Made by a program: the position numbers and the translations under genes
Notes under the pieces: model-generated
What the model was told of the DNA's origin: nothing
What the model saw: the letters and a program-made list of their open reading frames with translations, nothing else
The model's database searches: none
Shown: in pieces, positions 34,546-43,526 of the stretch
How the letters are laid out: each line of letters begins with the position of its first letter
How positions within the stretch are numbered: position 1 is the first letter of the stretch
From: SZUA-430 sp040080835
Lineage (GTDB): Bacteria; Pseudomonadota; Alphaproteobacteria; Micropepsales; Micropepsaceae
DNA length: 64,000 bases
Reading direction: 5' to 3'
Assembly: GCA_040080835.1 (NCBI GenBank)
Contig: JBEBHP010000015.1
Span: 1-64,000, forward strand

Positions 34546-35757
34546 GTGGACAATTCGGAGACTTGGGTCAAGGGCTCGAAGGCGCTTCTGCCTGAAACGG
34601 TTACGCTTCGCCGCCGCATTCATGAGCATCCCGAACTGGGATTGCATCTGCCCATGACCGTTGCGGCTGTCCGCGATGCGCTCAAGGGCCTTGATGTGAA
34701 GATCGAGGAAGGTCCGTCCTCGTCGGGCATGATTGTAACGCTTGATGGTCCGACGCAGGGCCGTACCGTACTGCTGCGCGGCGACATGGATGCGCTGCCG
34801 ATGCCGGAAGACACGGACGTGCCCTTCAAGTCGAAGGAGGCAGGCCGCATGCATGCCTGTGGTCACGATGCGCACACGGCGATGCTGGCAGGCGCCGTCA
34901 AGCTCCTGCACAAGAACCGCGGCAAGCTTGCGGGGACGGTGAAGTTCATGTTCCAGCCCGGCGAGGAAGGACACTTTGGCGCCCTGCGGATGATCGAGGA
35001 CGGCCTGATTGACCGCCACCCAAAGCCGGACGGCGCCTTTGCGTTACACATCACGCCCAATGTGCCATCGGGCGTGTTCACGTCGCGCGAGGGCGCTTTC
35101 ATGGCGTCGGCCGATGTCGTGAACATCCGTGTCGTTGGCAAGGGCGGGCACGCCTCGATGCCACACATGGCGCTCGACCCGATGCCGATCGCCTGCGAGA
35201 TCGTGATGGCGCTGCAATCGTTCGTCACGCGGCGTATCAATGCCTTTGATCCCGTGATCCTGACCATTGCGCGCATCACAGGCGGCACGACCAACAACGT
35301 TATTCCGGAAGCGGTGGAACTTGAAGGCACGCTGCGCTCGGTCTCCGAGGGTTCGCGCAAGTCGGCGAAGGCGGGCATTGCGCAGGTGGCGCAGAAGATT
35401 GCCGAGGCGCATGGCGCGAAGGCCATTGTTGACCTGCGTGAGGGCTATCCTGTCACCGTCAATGACGGACGGATGGTGAACCTTGCGAAGGAAGTCTCGA
35501 TGTCGATGTTCGGCGAGCGTGGCTATGTTGCCTCGCCCGCACCTGTCATGGGGGCGGAGGACTGGTCTTACGTGCTGAACAAGATCCCTGGCTGCATGGT
35601 GTTCCTGGGTGTGGCACCGGAAGGCTGCGATCACCATCACGCCGCGCCCTGCCATTCAAACAGGATGATGCTGGACGAGGACGCGATGGCGAACGGCATC
35701 GCCATGTATGCCGCGGTGGCGGAGCGGTTCCTGGATCAGGGGTTGCCGGCGAAGTGA
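34546..35757 (+). CDS. M20-family amidohydrolase/peptidase (hippurate-hydrolase-like)
   Basis: 403 residues with a GTG start preceded by AAGGGAG. Motifs for the two-metal centre are RIHEHPELGLH, LRGDMDALPM, MHACGHDAHTAML, FMFQPGEEGHFGA and the C-terminal CDHHHAAPCHSN. A dimerisation domain (VVGKGGHASMPH...) is inserted. The family removes acyl groups from N-acyl amino acids such as hippurate or indole-acetyl conjugates. Probably the third gene of the CMD-SDR operon. Confidence 0.92.
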   Translation: MDNSETWVKGSKALLPETVTLRRRIHEHPELGLHLPMTVAAVRDALKGLDVKIEEGPSSSGMIVTLDGPTQGRTVLLRGDMDALPMPEDTDVPFKSKEAGRMHACGHDAHTAMLAGAVKLLHKNRGKLAGTVKFMFQPGEEGHFGALRMIEDGLIDRHPKPDGAFALHITPNVPSGVFTSREGAFMASADVVNIRVVGKGGHASMPHMALDPMPIACEIVMALQSFVTRRINAFDPVILTIARITGGTTNNVIPEAVELEGTLRSVSEGSRKSAKAGIAQVAQKIAEAHGAKAIVDLREGYPVTVNDGRMVNLAKEVSMSMFGERGYVASPAPVMGAEDWSYVLNKIPGCMVFLGVAPEGCDHHHAAPCHSNRMMLDEDAMANGIAMYAAVAERFLDQGLPAK

Positions 35758-35767
35758 ACTGATAACA

Positions 35768-35862
35768 TTTCACACGAAGGTACGAAGAAGCGAGTTGCGA
35801 CCTGAAGCAAACCCAGCGAAAGCACTTGCGTCATTCGTATCTTCGTATCTTCGTGTGAAAAC
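35768..35862. repeat. Short inverted repeat of the ACGAAG type
   Basis: Left TTTCACACGAAGGTACGAAGAA (35768-35789 approx.) is mirrored at 35834-35862 (TTCGTATCTTCGTATCTTCGTGTGAAAA). The ~45-nt middle has no ORF. It sits between the M20 peptidase and the metallo-hydrolase gene, and shares its ACGAAG wording with the other elements in this window. Confidence 0.75.
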
Positions 35863-35886
35863 CTTCTTGCAAGCAGGAACTGTTCA

Positions 35887-36858
35887 ATGTCACTTGCCAA
35901 AGCTGGATTTGGTTACAAGCGCGGGCTCGCGGAGCTGGGCAATGGCATGTATGCCTGGATGCAGCCGGATGGCTCGTGGGGCTGGTCGAACGCGGGGCTG
36001 ATCACCGATGGCGACCAGTCGCTGCTGGTCGACACGCTGTTCGACCTGAGCCTGACGCGCGACATGCTCAAGGGCATGAAGGATGCAGCGCCGAAGGCTA
36101 CTGCCAGGATCGGTACGCTCGTCAACACGCATCACAATGGCGACCACTGCTATGGCAACGAATTGGTGCACGGCGCCGAGATCGTGGCCTCGGTTCATGC
36201 AGCCGAGGAGATGAAGCGCGAGCAGCCTGCGTTGCTGGCGGGGTTCCTCAAGGCCGCGCCGAACCTCGGCCTCACGGGTGAATATCTGAAGCACTGCTTT
36301 GGCGCGTTCAATTTTGACGGCATCACGCCAACGCCGCCTACGACCACTTTCACCGGCAAGCTGCAGCGCAAGATTGGCAACAAGGTGGTTGACCTGATCG
36401 AGGTTGGGCCTGCGCATACCGGTGGTGACGTGATGGTGCATGTGCCAGGGGACCGGACCGTGTTCACAGGCGACATATTGTTCATCGAAGGTACCCCAAT
36501 CATGTGGGCGGGGCCCATCGGCAACTGGATCGCCGCGTGCGACAGCATCCTTGCACTGAACTGCGAGACGATTGTTCCGGGACACGGGCCCATCACCGAC
36601 AAGCGCGGCGTGAAGGCGGTGCAATCGTACCTGACCTATATCCGCGACGAGGCACGCAAGCGCTATGATGCGGGCTTGAACGCGCGTGATGCGGCGCATG
36701 ACATTGCGCTTGGCGACTATGACTCGTGGGGCGATGCCGAGCGCATCGCCGTCAACGTGTCGACGCTCTATCGCGAGTTTGCGCATGATCACTCCGCGCC
36801 GGATGCGGCGGCGCTGTTTGGCGTGATGGGCGAGATCTGGAAGAAGCGGCGCGGCTAG
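35887..36858 (+). CDS. Metallo-beta-lactamase-fold hydrolase
   Basis: 323 residues. The metal-binding loop is NTHHNGDHCYGN (His82, Asp86, His87), where the second His of HxHxDH is replaced by Asn84. Further ligands are in GPAHTGGDVMVH and TVFTGDILF, and VPGHGP gives the last His. The Asn variant is found in SoxH/quinoprotein-relay-type MBL proteins. Substrate unknown. Its 3' end overlaps the convergent GNAT gene by 4 nt. Confidence 0.88.
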   Translation: MSLAKAGFGYKRGLAELGNGMYAWMQPDGSWGWSNAGLITDGDQSLLVDTLFDLSLTRDMLKGMKDAAPKATARIGTLVNTHHNGDHCYGNELVHGAEIVASVHAAEEMKREQPALLAGFLKAAPNLGLTGEYLKHCFGAFNFDGITPTPPTTTFTGKLQRKIGNKVVDLIEVGPAHTGGDVMVHVPGDRTVFTGDILFIEGTPIMWAGPIGNWIAACDSILALNCETIVPGHGPITDKRGVKAVQSYLTYIRDEARKRYDAGLNARDAAHDIALGDYDSWGDAERIAVNVSTLYREFAHDHSAPDAAALFGVMGEIWKKRRG

Positions 36859-37352
36859 AGTGCTTTCACATACTGGATGAAGCCTGCGTTTTTTGCGACG
36901 TGCTCGTAGAGCCTGCGCGCGACGGTGTTGCTTTCGTGGGTCAGCCAGTGAACGCGCGTGCCGCCAACCGACTTCATGACGTGATAGACATGCTCGATCA
37001 TTGCGCGGCCCATTCCTGCGCCGCGCAACGTTTCATCGACGTAGAGGTCCTGCAGGTAGCAGGAAGGTTCGTCGACCCAGGCCGAGCGATGCAGCACGAT
37101 GTGCACCAGTCCCCTGGGGGCGCCATCGTGCTCGGCGAGGAATGCGAACATCGGTTCGGTCGGATCCAGAAAGCGTTCGAAAGTCAGATCGTACTGCGCA
37201 CCGAAGAGCACCGTGCGGTAGAACTCGAGATACGCCGTCCAGAGGCGGTCCCATTCCGGGCGGTCGTTGCGGCACAACGGGCGCACGAGCACCTTTCCAT
37301 AGGTCTTCTCGACGTCAAATGCCCTAGCGTCAACGCCATATGTCGACTGCAT
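36855..37352 (-). CDS. GNAT-family N-acetyltransferase
   Basis: 165 residues. The acetyl-CoA-binding motif is YLQDLYVDETLRGAGMGRAMIEH, followed by VHWLTHESNTVARRLYEHVAKNAGF, the usual GNAT C-terminal part. It could acetylate a small amine or a protein. The gene stands alone between two plus-strand genes. Confidence 0.88.
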   Translation of the reverse strand: MQSTYGVDARAFDVEKTYGKVLVRPLCRNDRPEWDRLWTAYLEFYRTVLFGAQYDLTFERFLDPTEPMFAFLAEHDGAPRGLVHIVLHRSAWVDEPSCYLQDLYVDETLRGAGMGRAMIEHVYHVMKSVGGTRVHWLTHESNTVARRLYEHVAKNAGFIQYVKAL

Positions 37353-37428
37353 GTGATAACTCCCGCTGGCAGCGCAATACAGTTGAGATATGGCACATTT
37401 TCGCCATCAGCAACTTGTGGTCCAACTC

Positions 37429-38220
37429 ATGTCTGAACTGGTTCTGTACGAACATCCTTTGTCGCCTTACGCACAGAAGTGCAAGATCGCACTTTATGAA
37501 AAGGGCGTCGACTTCAAACTGAAGACCCCGACTGCAATCGGTTCGGGCCAGGTCGAGACGGATTTCCTGAAGGCCAGCCCAAGAGGTGAAGTGCCTGCGC
37601 TGGTCGATGGTTCCTTCTCCATCTTCGATTCCACGGTTATTCTTGAGTATATTGAGGACTGCCATCCGACGCCTGCCCTGTTACCCCGCGATCCGAAGCT
37701 GCGCGCCAAGGCCCGCATGATCGAGGACGCGATGGACACGCTGTACGAGCCCATCAACTGGGGTCTGGGTGAGTTGCGCTGGTTCAAACGGGCCGAAGGC
37801 GAGCGCGCGCGCGTCATCGAAGCACGTGCTGGCGCGCAAGCCCGGGACTTCTTCACATGGCTGGAGCGCCAGCTTGGCGATCAGCAATGGTTCTGTGGCG
37901 ATACTTTTGGCTGGGCCGACCTGTCCGTCATTCCCTATATCAACGGGTCGAGTGGTCTTGGCGTCGGTCCCTCTGCGTCGTCGGTTCTTGGCAAGTGGCA
38001 GGCACGCGCCAACGCGCGCGCCTCTGTTTTGAAGACGGCAGCAGCCGCGGCCGAGTCGATCAAAGGCATGGCCATGGTTGGCGAGGCTGTGAAGCAGCGC
38101 CTGTTCAAGCGCGAGTACCGCGATCACCGGCTTGAATGGATGATCCGCTCGGGCGGGCTTGATGTCGTTCTCGAAGGCCTGAAAGCCGACACGATCCGCT
38201 TCTCTAACGAGTTCAAGTGA
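37429..38220 (+). CDS. Glutathione S-transferase family protein
   Basis: 263 residues from ATG 37429 (MSELVLYEHPLSPYAQKCKI); the frame also runs 39 nt upstream. It has the thioredoxin-like half with SPRGEVPALVDGSFSIFDSTVILEYIED and the C-terminal helical half with FCGDTFGWADLSV, plus a ~60-residue tail not seen in short GSTs. Followed after 5 nt by a second GST-fold gene, so the two are coupled. Confidence 0.9.
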   Translation: MSELVLYEHPLSPYAQKCKIALYEKGVDFKLKTPTAIGSGQVETDFLKASPRGEVPALVDGSFSIFDSTVILEYIEDCHPTPALLPRDPKLRAKARMIEDAMDTLYEPINWGLGELRWFKRAEGERARVIEARAGAQARDFFTWLERQLGDQQWFCGDTFGWADLSVIPYINGSSGLGVGPSASSVLGKWQARANARASVLKTAAAAAESIKGMAMVGEAVKQRLFKREYRDHRLEWMIRSGGLDVVLEGLKADTIRFSNEFK

Positions 38221-38225
38221 GCCCC

Positions 38226-39146
38226 ATGTCCGAGATCATCTTCCATCATTATTGGTCATCGCCGTTCTCAGAGAAGATCCGCGTGATCTTCGGCATGAAG
38301 AACATCACGTGGCGGTCTGTTGAAATTCCCAACATGATGCCGAAGCCGGATTTGATGCCGCTGACAGGCGGCTATCGCAAGACGCCCGTGATGCAGATCG
38401 GTGCGGACGTCTATTGCGATACGCAGATCATCATCCGCGAGCTTGAGAAGCGTTTTCCCGAGACCCCGATCGTAGTCCATGGGGGCCTTTCCTATGCGCT
38501 GGCATTCTGGTCCGATCGCCCGCTGTTTCAGGCGACCGTTCCGCTGATCTTCGGTGAACTGGGACCGATGATTCCAGAAGCCTTCGTGAAGGACCGTGAA
38601 AAGCTCTTTCCGGAGCGGCCCTTCAATCATGCGCAGATGAAGGCCGCAGCGCCAGTCTTTCGCGACCAGTGGCGCGCGCATGTCGCGATGATCAACGACT
38701 CTCTTTCGCCTGAATGCAGTTTTCTCGCGGGCGATAATCCCATCGTTGCCGATGCGCACTGCTACATGAACATCTGGTTCTTCAAGAATGCGCTGGCTCC
38801 CATGGCTGACGGATTGCTCAGGGAATTTCCCGCCGTTACCAACTGGTATGAACGCGTGAAAGCGATCGGGCACGGAACCTTCACGCCGATGGATGCGAAG
38901 GACGCGCTGGCTGTTGCGAAGAACTCCGCGCCGGTTGCATCAGGCGAGGCAGATCCGTTCGATCCAAATGGTCGCAAGCCTGGCGACCGCGTCAGCGTCA
39001 TGGCCGATGATTACGGCCGCGACCCGGTTACCGGAGAGCTGGTCTTCTCGAACGCTCACGAAATCGCGATCAGGAGAAACACGCCCGAAACCGGTGACGT
39101 GGTGGTGCATTTTCCGCGCGCCGGCTTTATGGTCATTCCAGCCTGA
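38226..39146 (+). CDS. Second GST-fold protein with C-terminal extension
   Basis: 306 residues from ATG 38226; a GTG 9 nt upstream is also in frame. The N-terminus EIIFHHYWSSPFSEKIRVIFGM and GGYRKTPVMQIGADVYCDTQIIIREL are GST thioredoxin-domain features. The last ~85 residues (from about 225) add a beta-rich domain ending GDVVVHFPRAGFMVIPA, not part of canonical GSTs. It lies between another GST gene and a carboxylesterase gene 12 nt on, suggesting joint action in xenobiotic or ester handling. Confidence 0.85.
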   Translation: MSEIIFHHYWSSPFSEKIRVIFGMKNITWRSVEIPNMMPKPDLMPLTGGYRKTPVMQIGADVYCDTQIIIRELEKRFPETPIVVHGGLSYALAFWSDRPLFQATVPLIFGELGPMIPEAFVKDREKLFPERPFNHAQMKAAAPVFRDQWRAHVAMINDSLSPECSFLAGDNPIVADAHCYMNIWFFKNALAPMADGLLREFPAVTNWYERVKAIGHGTFTPMDAKDALAVAKNSAPVASGEADPFDPNGRKPGDRVSVMADDYGRDPVTGELVFSNAHEIAIRRNTPETGDVVVHFPRAGFMVIPA

Positions 39147-39158
39147 GGGAACCAACAG

Positions 39159-40676
39159 ATGAATTCGCCTGAATCAGTGCCAGTGATTGTCGAGACGACC
39201 AGCGGCAAAGTTGAAGGATCGCAGCGCGGCGCCGTGTGCGTGTTCAAGGGAATACCTTTTGCCACCGCACAGAGATGGCACGCGCCACAGCGTGTCTCGG
39301 CCTGGGCGGGTGTGCGCTCTGCGAAGCAGCAGGGACATATTGCACCGCAGAACCCGACGCAGCTGCAGGGCCTGCTCGGAACCTCCGGCGGCACCATTGG
39401 TGAAGACTGCCTGTCGCTCAACATCTGGTCGCCTGGCGTCGACAGCACGAAGCGACCTGTCATGGTATGGATCCATGGCGGTGCATTCACCACCGGTGCC
39501 GGAAGTCTTGGGCTCTATACCGGCAAGCACCTTGCGGAGAGTGGCAATACTGTCATCGTGACGATCAACTACCGACTCGGCAGTTTTGGCTTTCTGCGCC
39601 TTGCAGATATCAGCAGCGGACGTTCTGGCTCTTCGGGTTCGGAAGGGTTGCTTGACCAGATCTCCGCGCTCGAATGGGTTCGAGACAACATCGCATCGTT
39701 TGGGGGTGATTCCGGCAATGTGACGATTTTTGGTGAAAGTGCCGGCGCCATGTCTGTTGTTTCGCTGATGGCCAGTCCGAAGGCAAAGGGTTTGTTTCAC
39801 AAGGCGATAAGCCAGAGTGGCGGCGGGCATATGACGCACACGCGCGAACACGCGAACCGCATTGCAGAGGTCTTTGTTCAGCACTCAGGCCTGTCTGTTC
39901 GCGAACTTGAAGCTGCCCCCATTGAAATCCTGCTGAAGGCGCAGCTTGATCTCATCAATGAGGTCGACAACATGCACGACCCGCACAAGCTTGGCACAAT
40001 GCCGTTTCAGCCCGCGATCGATGGACAGGTATTGAACACAGTTCCGATTGATGCGGTCAGGTCTGGCTCTGCCAAGGGTGTCGCCCTGATTGCGGGTACA
40101 ACATCCGAAGAATGGAAGCTGTGGACCGCGCTCGACAGCAAAATGCAGGCGATGGATGAGGGCAAGCTCGCGCGCTGGGCCGAGCGGATGTTTGGTGATG
40201 ATGCCGGGGCGCTGCTTGACGCCAATGCAGGCGGCTCGCCCTACGAGCGCTACGTGTTCATGCAGACACAGCGCGCCTTCCGCGAGCCCACAGAAAGATT
40301 GCTGGCGGCGCAGGCAGGACACGCTGCCGTCTTTGACTATCGCTTTGACTGGAAATCTCCGGCTGTTGGCGGCGCATTCGGTGCATGTCACGCCATCGAG
40401 CTCGGTTTCGTCTTCGGTTCGCACAGCATCAAGGGTCCGGACAATTTCTTCGGCAAAGGTGAAGCGGCGGACGCCATCAACCGTGCCATGATGCGTGCGT
40501 GGACGAGCTTTGCCGCCGGTGGCGCACCAAAGCTGGACGGGGCGTCATGGCCGCAATGGCGAAATGATGAGTCCGACCTGGCGATTTTCGGAAGTCAGGC
40601 TGGACCAGCCGTGGTCCAGCACCTTGAGCGGCCATCGGCATGGGCCGCCATTTCAGATGCCAAGATAGGCGTCTAG
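39159..40676 (+). CDS. Type-B carboxylesterase/lipase
   Basis: 505 residues. The catalytic Ser194 is in TIFGESAGAMSV, with EDCLSLNIW (signature 2) at 82-90, WIHGGAF forming the oxyanion hole, and GACHAIELGFVF carrying the probable His. No signal peptide is obvious, so the enzyme seems cytoplasmic. Third gene of the GST-GST-esterase run. Overlaps the convergent dehydrogenase gene by 4 nt. Confidence 0.92.
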   Translation: MNSPESVPVIVETTSGKVEGSQRGAVCVFKGIPFATAQRWHAPQRVSAWAGVRSAKQQGHIAPQNPTQLQGLLGTSGGTIGEDCLSLNIWSPGVDSTKRPVMVWIHGGAFTTGAGSLGLYTGKHLAESGNTVIVTINYRLGSFGFLRLADISSGRSGSSGSEGLLDQISALEWVRDNIASFGGDSGNVTIFGESAGAMSVVSLMASPKAKGLFHKAISQSGGGHMTHTREHANRIAEVFVQHSGLSVRELEAAPIEILLKAQLDLINEVDNMHDPHKLGTMPFQPAIDGQVLNTVPIDAVRSGSAKGVALIAGTTSEEWKLWTALDSKMQAMDEGKLARWAERMFGDDAGALLDANAGGSPYERYVFMQTQRAFREPTERLLAAQAGHAAVFDYRFDWKSPAVGGAFGACHAIELGFVFGSHSIKGPDNFFGKGEAADAINRAMMRAWTSFAAGGAPKLDGASWPQWRNDESDLAIFGSQAGPAVVQHLERPSAWAAISDAKIGV

Positions 40677-41707
40677 TTCTCCAGCATGACCTTGCATTGG
40701 TGCACGGGCTTGCGCAGTGAGTCGAAAGCCTGGGGCAACTGATCCAGGCTTACGACATCGGTGATCATGTGCTGCACGTCGACACGATCCTTCGAGATCA
40801 TGTCGATCACGAAATCGAAATCCGCGGGCCGATATCCCAGCACAAACTGAAGCGACAATTCCTTCACGATGCCCATCAGCGGCAGGATCATGTCCATCTG
40901 CTGGCAGACACCGGCGACGACGATCCTGCAATTGCGAGGCGCCATCATCATCACCTCGTTGATCATGCCCGGCGCACCGACGCATTCAAATATGATGTCT
41001 GGGCCGTGACCGGCGATCGTTTCGACCTGCGGGATCAGGGGCTTTGACGGATCGACGGCGTCGGTTGCGCCGAAGCGTGCTGCCATCTTCGCCCTGGTTT
41101 CCGCCCGGTCGCTGACGATGACGTGCCGGGCGCCCAGGAACTTTGCCCACAGCATCACCGACAGACCAACGGGACCAGCGCCGATGACAAGCACCGTTGC
41201 GCCACGCTGCATCTGCGCCTTGTCGACAGCGTGCAGGCCAACCGCGAGAGGTTCAACCATTGCGCCTTCCTGGAAACTCAGGTTGTCGGGCAAGCGATGG
41301 GCGCCGAGTGCACCAATCTTCACGAATTCCGCGTAGGCGCCGGGGCTTTGTCCGAGGCCAATGCTGACGCCGCGCTCGCACACGCTGAAGCCACTGCCAC
41401 CTTCGCGGCAACCCGCGCACTCGCCGCAGCGAATGTAGGGAAACCCTGCGACCCGGTCGCCGGACTTCCACTTGCCCTTCAGGGCAGACCCGACCTCAAC
41501 GACTTCGCCCGCAAACTCGTGGCCCATGACGGATCCGGACGGCAGCGGCTGAATGGACGTCGCCTCGGTCATGTGCAGGTCGGAACCGCAAATGCCGCAA
41601 TTCTTTACTTTGAGGATGAGATCGGTTGGACCGCATTTCGGATTGTCAATTGTCTCGATCGCCAAGGGCTTTCCGACTTCCTTGAATACGGCTGCGCGCA
41701 TGCTCAT
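40673..41707 (-). CDS. Zinc-containing alcohol dehydrogenase family protein
   Basis: About 344 residues from ATG 41707 (or 41701). The catalytic-zinc region is CGICGSDLHM and GHEFAGEVVEVG; the structural-zinc loop is CGECAGCREGGSGFSVCERG with four cysteines. The NAD-binding part is VLVIGAGPVGLSVMLWAKFLG. It resembles threonine/sorbitol-type dehydrogenases. It is divergent from the LLM monooxygenase gene 80 nt away, so both may be controlled from one region, and alcohol oxidation after monooxygenation is plausible. Confidence 0.92.
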   Translation of the reverse strand: MSMRAAVFKEVGKPLAIETIDNPKCGPTDLILKVKNCGICGSDLHMTEATSIQPLPSGSVMGHEFAGEVVEVGSALKGKWKSGDRVAGFPYIRCGECAGCREGGSGFSVCERGVSIGLGQSPGAYAEFVKIGALGAHRLPDNLSFQEGAMVEPLAVGLHAVDKAQMQRGATVLVIGAGPVGLSVMLWAKFLGARHVIVSDRAETRAKMAARFGATDAVDPSKPLIPQVETIAGHGPDIIFECVGAPGMINEVMMMAPRNCRIVVAGVCQQMDMILPLMGIVKELSLQFVLGYRPADFDFVIDMISKDRVDVQHMITDVVSLDQLPQAFDSLRKPVHQCKVMLEN

Positions 41708-41787
41708 CACCCTGGTTGTCAATGTCTCGATGGGCTGACAGTATGTCAGGTATTCGACATTGCCAACGCTTCTCAGGGAACAATTTC

Positions 41788-42963
41788 ATGGCCATAAAAC
41801 TTCGTAACGGTACGTTTCTCGCGCCCTTCCATCCGCTGGACGAAGACCCGACTCTTTGCATCCATCGCGACCTGGAGCTGATGGAGCATCTGGACAAGCT
41901 TGGGTACGACGAGGCATGGATCGGAGAACACCATTCGGCGGGCTACGAAATCATCGCGTCGCCGGAACTCTTCATCGCCGCCGCGGCCGAGCGCACGAAG
42001 CGTATCCGTCTTGGCACCGGCGTCGTGTCGCTGCCGTATCACAACCCGCTCACGGTCGCGAACCGCATGATCCAGCTGGATCACCAGACGCGCGGACGCG
42101 TGATGTTCGGGGTTGGCCCAGGCCTGTTGCCGTCAGACGCTTTCCAGCTTGGCATAGATCCCAGCACGCAGCGCGACCGGATGGTGGAAGGGCTTGAAGT
42201 GATTCTCAAGCTTTTCAACGGTGAGCGCGTCACGAAGAAAACCGACTGGTTCAATCTTTCGAATGCGATCTGCCAGCTGCGCCCCTATTCATGGCCGCAT
42301 CCGGAAATCTGTGTGGCCTCGAGCGTCACGCCTTCAGGCGGAAAACTTGCCGGCAAGCACGGCTTTGGCATGCTTTGCGTCGCGGCGACGCAGGCGGGTG
42401 GATATGACGCGCTGGGCATCAACTGGAAGATTGCAAATGAGATCGCCGCCGAGAATGGCCGCAAGATGGATCCGGAGAAATTGAGGTTGGTCGGCCCCGT
42501 GCACATTGCCGAAACCAAACAGCAAGCGTTCGAGAATGTGAAATATGGCTATTACAAGTGGGCCGACTATTTCTCGAAGATCAGTCCAGCCAGCGCCGCG
42601 CAAGACAAGAACGTCGATCCGCTTGAGCAGGGGATCAAAGACGGAGTGATTGTGATCGGCACACCAGATGATGCGATCGCCCAGATCAAGCGCTTGCAAG
42701 CCAAGCAGGGCGAGTTTGGTTGCTTCCTGCAGCTCGCGCACAACTGGGCGACGTTCGACAACACCAAGAAGTCCTTCGAGCTCTGGCAGCGCCACGTCAC
42801 GCCGGTGATCAACCACGCGAATGTCAATCGCATCGACAGCTTCAATGATGCGGCCGCCCATTCCGAAAAGTATATCGGTGCAGCAGTTGGCGCGATCATG
42901 TCGACGCTGCAGAAACATGCAGTCGAGGAAGCTGCGAAGGGTCAGAAACCGGCAGCTGAGTAA
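41788..42963 (+). CDS. LLM-class flavin-dependent monooxygenase
   Basis: 391 residues from ATG 41788, with CAGGGAA as ribosome site. Typical luciferase-like motifs: EHLDKLGYDEAWIGEHHSAGYE, IRLGTGVVSLPYHNPLTVANR, and GRVMFGVGPGLLPSDA. Length and wording are similar to limonene-1,2-monooxygenase-type enzymes, which use FMNH2 supplied by a reductase. Substrate not known; the divergent Zn-alcohol dehydrogenase could take the product further. Confidence 0.9.
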   Translation: MAIKLRNGTFLAPFHPLDEDPTLCIHRDLELMEHLDKLGYDEAWIGEHHSAGYEIIASPELFIAAAAERTKRIRLGTGVVSLPYHNPLTVANRMIQLDHQTRGRVMFGVGPGLLPSDAFQLGIDPSTQRDRMVEGLEVILKLFNGERVTKKTDWFNLSNAICQLRPYSWPHPEICVASSVTPSGGKLAGKHGFGMLCVAATQAGGYDALGINWKIANEIAAENGRKMDPEKLRLVGPVHIAETKQQAFENVKYGYYKWADYFSKISPASAAQDKNVDPLEQGIKDGVIVIGTPDDAIAQIKRLQAKQGEFGCFLQLAHNWATFDNTKKSFELWQRHVTPVINHANVNRIDSFNDAAAHSEKYIGAAVGAIMSTLQKHAVEEAAKGQKPAAE

Positions 42964-43013
42964 AACTGTCGTCGAACACTGAAACCCATTTCGTCCATTT
43001 CACCTAACCGGCT

Positions 43014-43037
43014 CATGGTCTGCCTCTGCAGACCATG
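43014..43037. repeat. Palindromic repeat, copy A
   Basis: CATGGTCTGC-ctct-GCAGACCATG: 10-bp perfect arms with a 4-nt loop, followed by ACGATTGGGGGGAG. A closely related palindrome is found at 63174-63193 before hutF. Confidence 0.8.
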
Positions 43038-43088
43038 ACGATTGGGGGGAGACCGGAGAGCGTTAACCGGACAGCCACGCAGCCACGC

Positions 43089-43526
43089 TCAAAACTCTTC
43101 GTACACCTTCGGATTGACGCGTTCCATCAGGCGGCCGGGAACGGGTGACTCGAAGCCGAACTGCGCATAGAGGCTGTGCGCGTCACGTGTGGCGAGTAAC
43201 CAGCGGCGCAAGCCCTGCAGTTCGGGGTGGACCAGAATCTTCTGCATCAGGCGTTTTGACAGGCCCTGTCCGCGGTGGGCTTCGAGGACGAACACGTCTG
43301 CAAGGTAGGCGAATGTCGCGCGGTCGGTGATCACGCGCGCGAAGCCTACCTGGCCATCGGGCGCATGATGGATCGAAAAGCAAACTGAATTCTCTATTGC
43401 GCGTGCTACGATGGCGAACGGGATGCCTTTCGCCCAGTAGCTCTCTTCGCTGAGCCAGCGATGGACCTGTGCCACGTCGACACGGGCGCCGTCAGACGAA
43501 ATCTCGTAGGCACCGCTTGCACTCAT
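43089..43526 (-). CDS. GNAT-family N-acetyltransferase
   Basis: 145 residues. The acetyl-CoA motif is YLADVFVLEAHRGQGLSKRLMQKI, and RWLLATRDAHSLYAQFGF is the standard GNAT C-terminal part. Its ATG overlaps the stop codon of the upstream acyl-CoA synthetase gene (4 nt), so the two are translated as a pair. Substrate unknown. Confidence 0.9.
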   Translation of the reverse strand: MSASGAYEISSDGARVDVAQVHRWLSEESYWAKGIPFAIVARAIENSVCFSIHHAPDGQVGFARVITDRATFAYLADVFVLEAHRGQGLSKRLMQKILVHPELQGLRRWLLATRDAHSLYAQFGFESPVPGRLMERVNPKVYEEF

